A DNA stretch of 64,000 nucleotides from Anaspis maculata (lineage: Eukaryota > Arthropoda > Insecta > Coleoptera > Scraptiidae), in contig OX421966.1 of the NCBI GenBank assembly GCA_949128115.1, forward strand, positions 66,523,416 to 66,587,415. Direction: 5' to 3'. Below, in pieces: positions 56,739 to 64,000 of the stretch. A program made the translations under genes and the position numbers. The notes under the pieces are model-generated. The model did not search any database, had not been told where the DNA came from, and saw nothing but the letters and a program-made list of their open reading frames with translations. The stretch's first letter is position 1; the number at the start of each line of letters is the position of its first letter.

Positions 56739-57712
56739 CCATTTCTTCAGAATATTTTCAGGCTATTTCCGGAAAGACTGAACTTGAATCAAAATGGTTT
56801 TGTATCCCACTGGATGATTTCAAACACCCTCCTTCATCTATCCAATGGTCATTTTGACAATGATGAGCGCCAAAGCTCTATGAAACTCGTGAAAATGTGT
56901 CCAATGGTCCTACAGCTCTTTTTGGTTAATTAAAAAGAATTTTATCACTGAGCATAGTTATTTTTGCATCTTCATTATTCCTCAAGACCATGATTCGTAT
57001 TGCCGATTGATTTTCCGGATATTCAATAATAGGTGGATTCAAGATGGCGACCAGAAAAAAAAACAGTTGACTGTCGTATTTTCGAATATAGCAGGCAAGG
57101 ACGGTGACAGCATACGGCATTCTCTTCCTGACTTTACTCTCTATGGTTCTACCGAATCTCAACCGAATATCTTGAAAAATGAATGAGTTATTGAAAATTG
57201 TAATGAAAACTCTATGATTCCGGTATTACTTGTTTGTGCCCCTGGAAGGTAGACAAGCCGCTTCCACGACCCATCGCCAAGGTGTACATATGCCTTAAAC
57301 TAATAAAAGCCAAGTGAGAGACCGATCTCCGTCCATAGAAGTCACCAAAAACAGACGATTTGTTGAGGTCTTGAAATCTACCCCTGTTAGGTAGGCGACC
57401 CGCTGCTCTTTCGGGGTTGCAACCTTTTCTCCACTTCCTGGGTAGCTATTCTTGAAAGTGCGAGAGAAACTCCCTGGGAGTAAAATACATTCCACAGGAC
57501 ACTGATGTAGCAAATGTTGCCTAAAATCGTGTTTTTTTAGGCAACTTTCGCTACAACAGTGTAGTACGGATTATATAGAACTCCCAGGGAGTTTCTCCCA
57601 CACTTTCAAGAATAGCTACCCTGATAGAAAGCTGTGGGTATGTACTGCAACTGTGCCAAGTATGAATGCTCTAGAATAGAATGCAAGGTGGGTTTGACTA
57701 ACCGCCGCACTA
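56739..57712 (-). mobile_element. Foldback element F, partial inverted copy
   Basis: Reverse complement of 47139-~47945: GACTAACCGCCGCACTA at its right end (57712), GGTAGGCGACCCGCTGC, TTTTTGGTTAATTAAAAAG and CCCATTTCTTCAGAATATTT. The far arm present in the 47 kb copy is missing. It is split by a 180 bp MITE. Confidence 0.8.
57441..57620. mobile_element. 180 bp MITE, CTG duplication, inside F copy
   Basis: Ends GGTAGCTATTCTTGAAAGTG and complement, followed by GAGAAACTCCCTGGGAG / CTCCCAGGGAGTTTCTC. CTG flanks at 57438-57440 and 57621-57623. The 47 kb F copy reads CTCTCAGGAAGTGG without it (47223-47236), giving an empty site. The whole unit folds into one hairpin, with TTGCCTAAAA / TTTTAGGCAA near the centre. 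Confidence 0.85.
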
Positions 57713-57880
57713 CAATGAATAGCTCAGAATTTGAGAACAACTCGAGGTGCAGTTTCAAGTGACCAGTACTAATTCACTACATTCCATTCTTGCACAATAA
57801 CTGGTCAATATTTCCGGACTGCTGCTTGAAAAAAAGGAAGATTTATCCCACCTATATCCTAATGAATAAAAAGGGAGTGA
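57713..57880 (-). repeat. Dispersed repeat family R, copy 4 (fragment)
   Basis: Reverse complement of ~46975-47138 (CTCGAGGTGCAGTTTCAAGT, TTCCATTCTTGCACAATAA, CACCTATATCCTAATG). It joins element F at the same place as in the 47 kb copy and is cut at 57880 by a LINE. Confidence 0.8.
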
Positions 57881-58498
57881 GTAATGGATGAGTGAATCCA
57901 TTAGACGGGAAGGAAGAGAGCTCAATGAACTATACAATATGTATAGAGCTTTTCCTTCAGTTGGAACCAAGAAAGCGTATCACGATAAGAAAAAATGTTA
58001 CAAAACCGCAATAACCTCGACCAAAAGAGCTTACCATATGAAGCTTATCGAAGAGGCAAATAACAAAACCAAAGCAATCTGGGCCATAGTTAACGGTGAG
58101 CTGGGTAGAACCAAAAAACGTCTTGACATATCTCTGGTGATCGACGATGAGGAAATCCCAGCAGACCGGGTGGCTGACGCTTTTGGACAATATTTCGCTA
58201 CGATGGCACAAGACCAACTCACAAGCCACTTCGGGAAGCATCTGAGCGACACATGTACCTCAAATAAAATGCAGGAAAACACAATGTTTTGTTCTCCCGT
58301 TGAGGAGGATGAAGTAAGGACCATATTGATGAAGCTCACTAACACAACGACTTGTGGCACTGATGGAGTCTCGGCTAGAGTGCTAAAACATGTCTGCGCA
58401 TCAATTTCAGGGCCCCTCACGATACTCCTGAATAATTCTTTGAATAGTGGAAAGTTCCCTTCTTCGTTAAAGACCGCGCTGGTGATTCCTATCTTCAA
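57881..58498 (+). pseudogene. LINE 2 (jockey-like) ORF2, upstream half
   Basis: The frame opens with WMSESIRREGRELNELYNMY, then the linker KAIWAIVNGELGRT and EDEVRTILMKL, and enters reverse transcriptase with TCGTDGVSARVLKHV, ISGPLTILLNNSLNSGKFPS and LVIPIF, where it stops at the inserted LINE 1. Matching sequence resumes at 62910 (KKGDRANIINYRPISLL). The endonuclease is absent, so this copy was 5'-truncated on insertion. Function in the family: reverse transcriptase for target-primed retrotransposition. Confidence 0.88.
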
Positions 58499-58644
58499 TA
58501 AATAAATAAAATAATAGGTTTATTCTCAACAGGTCGAGCCCAATTACAGAGAACTGAGAATATGTACGTTACGTTACGTTACATTTAAAACGGTACAAAT
58601 GACATAAACTTTAACAATCACTTATAAAAATTAACATTCACATT

Positions 58645-61600
58645 TTAAAGCTTCAAGGAATCTGAAACCAAGCCTTTGAACCTCGACCTCCTCTCGTGAT
58701 TAATGTCAACGTCAGGGCACTTGGAATTGTACAGCTCGCACGCTGCATGCAGTGGGGAGGCTCGGAGGACGTTGGTGTTGGCTTTAGGCAGCCAAAACGT
58801 CCGGTGATAACGGGTGTGGAGTCTCGGAACCGCGAAGCAGATCTGCCCAAGAAGATAGCTGTCGTCGACGTAGCCATGGCACAACCCGTGAAGAAGCATG
58901 AGCGAAGCCACCTCCCTTCTGTGTGCGAGAGAATCAACATCAAACCTCCAAAGGAGGACCCCTTGAGGGATACCCCTGGGAGGGTAGTACCCGTCCAGCG
59001 TCCTACTCACGAACTTGAGGAACTTCCTCTGTAATTTTTCGACTTGCAGTTTCAGTCCCTCTTGTTGAGGATTCCAAATCAGACTTCCATACTCCAACTT
59101 CGGACGTACTATGGAGTTGAAGAGTGCCAGGAGAACGGTTCCATCCCTAAATTCGGAGCAGTTGCGAGCAATGTAGCCCATCGTCCTGGATGCTGAGTTC
59201 ACCATTGAAGATATATGTCTATCAAATTTAAGTGTCGGTTGAAAGGTGATCCCAAGGTCCCGACATTCTGTACCTCGTTCCAGAACCGCTCCAGACAGAA
59301 TATAAGGGTATTCATAGATGACTTCACATCGAGAGAAGCTGGTTATTTTGCATTTCTTGGTGTTGAACTGGAGATTGTTTACGGTACACCATGAAGAGAG
59401 GACGTCGAGGTCTCCCTGAAGCAGGACGCAGTCATCTGGGCGACGTACATCCCTATAGATCTTGAGGTCATCCGCAAACAACAAGACTTTACTCGAAATA
59501 CCCTTGGTGATGTCGTTGATAAAGATGGTAAACATTCTCGGAGACAGGTTCGTTCCTTGGGGGACGCCACTCGTTGCCATGTAGTTCCGAGAGCGATGGC
59601 CGTGAATCTCAACAAACTGCTCCCTGTTCGCAAGGTAGGACTTGAAGAAGCTTACCAATCTGTGATGGAAGCCGAAAGTACTCAATTTGTTCAGCAGGAT
59701 TGTATGGTCCACTCTGTCGAAGGCCTTCGCAAAATCGGTGTAAATGATGTCCGTCTGTCCTCTGCTGTCCAGTGACGTAGCCACATCGTGGGTGACCGTA
59801 GCCAGATTAGTTGTCGTCGATCTACCGCCGACAAACCCATGCTGGCTCCATTGCAATCGGCGAGCAACAACGCCGGCCATCGATCTATCAATGCAGATCT
59901 CGAAGACCTTGGCCAGTGAGGAGATCATGGATATGGGACGATAGTTCTCAACAACAGTGTCATTTCCCGACTTCAAGACTGGGCATATTCTAGCCAATTT
60001 CCAACGAGAAGGGAAGGTGGAGGTCTTCAGTGCAATGTTGAATATGTGAAGCAGTGGCCTGACAAGCGCCGACGCACAATCTTTAACAAAAACATTCGGT
60101 ATGAAATCAGGTCCTGAGCTCCACTTATTACTCAGTGTTTTCATGGCTGCGAGAACCTCATCCTCCGTCAGTGAGTTCAGAGTGATACATGTGTTGCCGC
60201 CGGAACAATCCTCACCACCAGCAGGCCCTGCATCGACCGGCATGGAGTAAGCGGCCTGGAAGTGACCCGCAAAAGCTTCGGCAACTGCATCGGCTCCCTC
60301 GCATTAGACGCCACCCCGTTGCACGGCTCCAGGAATGGGGTACTTGCCAATGAAACAGATTTGACTGGAAATGCTTTCAATCATCAACATAAGTAATAAA
60401 TAGTATTTCCTGAAAATTTCCGGAAAATATATCCATTGGTTAGAAAGATTTTTTTTTCGGTCTTTTTTTTCAAAAGGTTGGTAATAGTAGGGAAACTGTA
60501 GTGAAATTTTTTTGTCTGTATTTTTCAAATATTGTTAAGCCACTTTAACAGTTTTTTGAGTTTTCAACCCAACAGTGCTGTTTGTTTAGTTTTTAGTATA
60601 TTTGTGACGTCACAAATATATTTTTAAAACAGACACTACGGCCGCAATTTTGGGAATTTGGGAAAAAGAAAAAATACGGGTACAATATTTTTGCCCATTC
60701 TTTCGATTAAGCCAATAAAAAAAAATTGGGCAAGTACCCCATTCTCGAACGTCCTTTTCTGGCTTTAGCAAACCTCCAAAATGTGTTAGGATCTTTTTTG
60801 ATGCTTGATTGAACTGCTTCGATGTATTCTGCATAAGCTCGCCTGATGTTTACCTTGATGGTGGCTCTCAATTCTGTGTACTGCTCTCGAATGTGAGGTT
60901 CGTGTGAACGTTTCAGTCTGTTGAAAAGGGTGGCTTTCATCTTGATGTCTTTTATGATATTTTTATCAAACTAAGCCGGGTATGATGATTTGAACTTTTT
61001 CGCCCTGGACTTGGGGATGTGATCGTCCATAGTACGATATAATATCGCATAAAGTTCGTCGCAAGCCCTGTCTGTCTCTTGTTGATCAAACAGAGAAGTC
61101 CAGTCCAATTTGCTCACGGCGTCGTACAGACCGATAAAGTTTGCTTTTTTGAAACAGTAGCTTGTATTTATGTTTGTTGGGATAGATGGATGTCTTGATA
61201 TTTCGACTTTGATCTCAATACATAGCGCTGGATGATGGTCATCTTCCGGTACAGGGGGATCCATCTCCCGCTCCACTGAACATTGTCGAGCCGTTGTCGA
61301 GAACACAAGGTCGAGCAGACGGCTGTTAAAATTTCGAACTTGGTTGTGCTGCCGGACATCAAAGAAACTGGTGAAAGCATTAAGGTGTGTGGCTTTGGAA
61401 CTACGGCAATCTTCAAGATTAGGAACGTTAAAATCTCCCAGGATCAGGAGACTGTCTGTCAACAGAAACGCTTCGTTCCCCAACTCATCAAGATACTGAC
61501 CATACTCGTCAGGTGAGAGTGATGGAGGTATATAGAGGAGCAGGACTGTCAGATTGAATGTCTTCTCAATCCGTATTCTGGAAGCAACAGCGTCAATTTG

Positions 61601-61873
61601 GGGGTACGAACTATGCAGCACACTGAGGTCCAGCGGCTCGGAGCTGAAGTCTCTAGACACAGCTAACAAGACCCCACCACCCCGCTTCAAGGATAGAGCT
61701 CCCAAGTCTCGATCGCATCTAGATACAGTGTAGTCATCGCCAAGCAGCTCATGTGATTCAATATTTTGCTGTAGCCAGGTTTCGGTCAGGGCAATGATTT
61801 TTGGCTTGCTGGTACCAATCGAATTGAGAAACTGTAGGGTTTTCGTGTTAAGACCTCTCACGTTCTGATACAA
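58645..61873 (-). pseudogene. LINE 1 ORF2: endonuclease-reverse transcriptase
   Basis: The N-terminus (61873-60971) is an APE-type endonuclease: YQNVRGLNTK, LTETWL, RGGGVLLAV, LLILGDFNVPNLED, NSRLLDLVFS, DDHHPALCIEI, with the family's E, D and H residues present. A TAG at 60971-60973 replaces an expected Trp codon. After the linker (FWRFAKARKGRSR) the MITE intervenes; a TAA follows at 60304-60306. Reverse transcriptase (to 58645) has WSSGPDFIPN, NYRPISMISSLAKVFE, QHGFVGGRSTTTNL, YTDFAKAFDRVDH, SGVPQGTNLSPRMF and LLFADDLKIYR (F-A-D-D box), then a C-terminal LWRFDVDSLAHRREV region. Frame is kept over about 941 codons apart from these lesions. Confidence 0.9.
60337..60740. mobile_element. 404 bp MITE in LINE 1 ORF2, AT duplication
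   Basis: Ends GGGGTACTTGCC and GGCAAGTACCCC, flanked by AT at 60335-60336 and 60741-60742. Across the site LINE 1 would read GAATTCTCG, coding RSRIPGA, and the total ORF2 length without the element plus one AT is a multiple of three. Interior is A/T-rich without ORF. An AT duplication is unusual; Tc1/mariner elements use TA. Confidence 0.85.
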
Positions 61874-61911
61874 GCAAAATATTGAAGAGTTATGGTGTAC
61901 AGTATTTTTTC

Positions 61912-62814
61912 TTAATGCTGGTTTGGATGCTCTAAAAAATCACCTGACCGAGTTTTATTGTCGTATCGTATTACATAGCGTCTGAAACTAACACCTGTCG
62001 GCCAAAAGGCAGGGTCGTAAAGATTGTCTTTGTTTTCAAAATTTATTCCAACTTTGAAACATTTGCTGTCAGCACGATGATAATTTGTGCTTATTTCTTC
62101 TACTATCAAGTCTTCATCAGAGCAGTTAGTTTTCCTCTTGATATAAGCCGATACTACTTCGGCTGAAGTGTTGTCAGTTATTCGTGATTAAAAGAGCCAT
62201 GCTTTCTTGTTTTTGTTTGAGGGACGGCCTGCAAAAAGAGTGGGATCTGTTACATTACATTCCCCCGTTCCGATGCAAGACTTTTCGTGGTTCTTCCCTT
62301 TCGCTCTCTTTCGATTTTCAACTTGGGGATCCTTGTTGTTTACTTTTCTATTCGTACCTTCCAAAGCAGCTGATTTGTTTGATATACCCGGGCTGTGCTT
62401 ATCGGGGTCGTTTTTGTCAGTTCTATTTTTATTTCTTTGTACTGTTGTTGATTCCGATAGCGCCGATGGTTTTTTCTCAGCACGTTGCAGCTTACCATGT
62501 TTTGATAATGACTCGTCTTCTGTGGCTTTTGATGTAATCTTTCTAATGCCTTCCTCCAGGCTGTCGATTCTTTCAGATATGGTTGAGCTACAATCTGTAC
62601 AGCATTGAATGATAGTTAGTTTGATATTACTTATCTCTTTCAAGATTTCAGTCTTGAATGTTGTCATTTTCTTGTCGAGTTTTTCGATCTCCGTCGTAAC
62701 AATATCGGATAGTATTGATGAAAATTCCGGTCCTTTTATGAAATCAGTCCAATCGCTCTTGTTGGTGGCTTCCTTGCTGGTAACAGTGGACCTTGTTTCC
62801 TTTGTTGGTGCCAT
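61912..62814 (-). pseudogene. LINE 1 ORF1: coiled-coil RNA-binding-type protein
   Basis: Starts MAPTKETRSTVTSKEATN at ATG 62814. Residues ~35-95 form heptad-like LxxxIVTTEIEKLDKK and LKEISNIKL segments, a probable coiled coil. A Lys/Asn/Ser-rich linker follows to KNKKAWLF, then TAA at 62188-62190. The same frame continues to 61912 with STNYHRADSKCFKVGINF and DPAFWPTGVSFRRYVIR, like the C-terminal domain of CR1/L2-type ORF1 proteins. No CCHC knuckle is seen. So one nonsense codon separates the trimerisation-type part from the C-terminal domain. The role in the family is RNA binding and particle formation. Confidence 0.75.
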
Positions 62815-62905
62815 CTCGATGGTAAATCTCGTTTGGAAGGCACGCTATTTGTTTATTCGGGAGTGGTACAGATACGTCCGTCACATTCAACGGTTTGACT
62901 CGGAA

Positions 62906-64000
62906 TCAAGAAGGGAGACAGAGCGAACATAATCAATTATCGACCAATATCACTCTTAAGCACGTTCTCAAAGATTTTTGAGCGAGTGGTCTATGAGAGG
63001 GTTGCAGCGTTTCTGGACAGATTCGAAGTTCTATCCAACACACAGCATGGTTTTCGAAAGCAGAGATCTACTGAGACCGCCTCCTTCGAATTCGTGCAGC
63101 AGATCTACCAGCAGCTGGAGAAAGGTCGGAAAGTAATGGGGCTTTTCTTTGACCTGTCGAAAGCCTCCGACACCATCGACATCGGCTTTGTAAGAGACAA
63201 GCTGTACTGCCAGGGAATAAGGGGCGCTATCCTGGATTGGATTGTTTCGTTCCTCAGTGGGAGAAGGCTGTGTTCTGTGGCAAATGGAAATCGTTCCAAC
63301 ATCTATGGAACTGACCTGGGTGCCGCTCAGGGGGCCGTTCTTGCACCTCTTACGTTCAACCTGTACGTGAACGACCTAGACCTTCCGGGCCAAATGGTAC
63401 AGTTCGCCGACGACACTTCAGTGGTGGTCTCGGGGGAGACACTCGAGGAGACACTGGCCTCGAGGGATCAGGTCGCTGGGGCCATGGAGAACTGGTGCCG
63501 GAAGAATCGCCTCATCTTGAATGCCGACAAGACGATCTGTCTGCAATTTTGCAAATCAATATCGCACACACATCAGATCCAGGACGGCTTCGCCTCCACT
63601 AAATTCCTGGGCGTCTGGATGGACTCGGCGCTCTCGTGGGGAGAGCAGATCGACTCCGTATGTGGCAGGCTCAACTCTGCCTATTACGCTCTGTTGAGGC
63701 TCAAACCCATGGTTTCGGAAGCAACACTTATCGCGGGCTACTACTCCATGGTATACACACACCTGCAGTACAATGTCATACTGTGGGGTCGAGCGACGAA
63801 CATATCCAGGGTGTTCATACTCCAGAAGAGGATTCTGCGGCTGATGTTCGGCTTGGGGTCGAGAGAGTCCTGTGTCCCAACCTTCAGATCCAAGAAGCTG
63901 CTGACACTACACGCCATTTATGTGTACAGATGTGCACTGTTTGCTCACGGGAACAAACATCTGTTCTTGAGGAATGAAGACTTCGGCCATTACCGAACGA
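62906..64000 (+). CDS. LINE 2 ORF2 reverse transcriptase, downstream half (runs off window)
   Basis: From 62908 the frame stays open to the window edge (over 360 codons). Motifs in order: KKGDRANIINYRPISLLSTF, NTQHGFRKQRSTETASFEF, LFFDLSKASDTIDIGF (usually KAFDT), GAAQGAVLAPLTFNLYVNDL (usually GVPQG), QFADDTSVVVSG (F-A-D-D box), NWCRKNRLILNADKTICLQF, then FLGVWMD, and a thumb/C-terminal YYSMVYTHLQYNVILWG. It completes the protein begun at 57881-58498. The altered FDLSKAS and GAAQG residues lie in conserved RT blocks and may reduce activity. It begins mid-domain and lacks its own start. Confidence 0.88.

Larger units (their letters stand above)
58499..62905 (-). mobile_element. LINE 1, full-length, inserted in LINE 2
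   Basis: A minus-strand non-LTR element with 5' UTR (~91 bp), ORF1, ORF2 and 3' end at TTTATT repeats. TCAA at 58495-58498 and 62906-62909 flanks it and is shared by the interrupted LINE 2 codons, indicating a 4 bp duplication. Near the 3' end is a short (ACGTT)n run (58563-58583). A 404 bp MITE lies in ORF2. Clade: jockey superfamily (CR1/Daphne-like) by RT motifs; not aligned. Confidence 0.88.

Overview
The window looks like a piece of an insect (at least arthropod) nuclear genome. It is AT-rich, with no operons or compact genes, and almost everything recognisable is a transposable element: jockey/CR1-type and RTE-like LINEs, a Ty3/gypsy LTR element, Tc1/mariner, hAT, PIF-like and TTAA-type DNA elements, tRNA-derived SINEs and many foldback elements. 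I found no convincing single-copy host protein gene and no rRNA, functional tRNA or CRISPR. All calls come from reading the sequence; element names marked 'like' rest on termini, target-site duplications (TSDs) or protein motifs seen by eye.

Layout. 1-12 kb: AT-rich sequence with foldbacks at 1.82-2.91, 6.22-7.84 and 9.90-12.01 kb, a TA-flanked MITE at 3.87 kb and a dead Tc1 transposase at 8.9-9.25 kb. 12-16.5 kb: dispersed repeats, including copies of a family with an internal (CA)n run, a 1.24 kb foldback and paired direct repeats. 16.5-22.2 kb: a degenerate GAAATC/TAGAAATTCC-rich array with a higher-order period of about 1.25-1.28 kb, interrupted by a LINE fragment and a TTAA-flanked insertion. 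24.54-27.10 kb: a foldback with ~0.96 kb arms and a small cysteine-rich ORF between them. 27.3-30 kb: two copies of a dispersed repeat ('family R'), a SINE and an RTE-like LINE 3' fragment. 30.3-30.9 kb: a ~150 bp tandem repeat.

32.89-46.23 kb is a set of nested insertions that can be dated relative to each other from exact TSDs. A TA-flanked foldback was split in one arm by a 10.6 kb hAT-like unit (TSD ACGGTAGT) and in the other arm by a second TA-flanked foldback. The hAT-like unit in turn holds a 165 bp MITE, an element with 8 bp TSDs and minisatellite near both ends (itself carrying a MITE, a SINE and a repeat copy), and a gypsy-type LTR retrotransposon with nearly identical LTRs that has lost reverse transcriptase, RNase H and most of integrase.

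46.5-58 kb: family R split by a foldback whose empty site is visible elsewhere in the window, a lower-complexity stretch with no recognised gene (48.8-52.1 kb), a hAT MITE with an inner hAT-like unit, a 2.06 kb near-perfect hairpin, and an inverted copy of the R/foldback composite. 57.9-64 kb: a forward LINE interrupted by a complete reverse-strand LINE, which is interrupted by a 404 bp MITE. The functions present are all TE functions: endonuclease/reverse transcriptase for LINE target-primed integration, Gag/protease and an integrase tail for the LTR element, and DDE transposase remnants.
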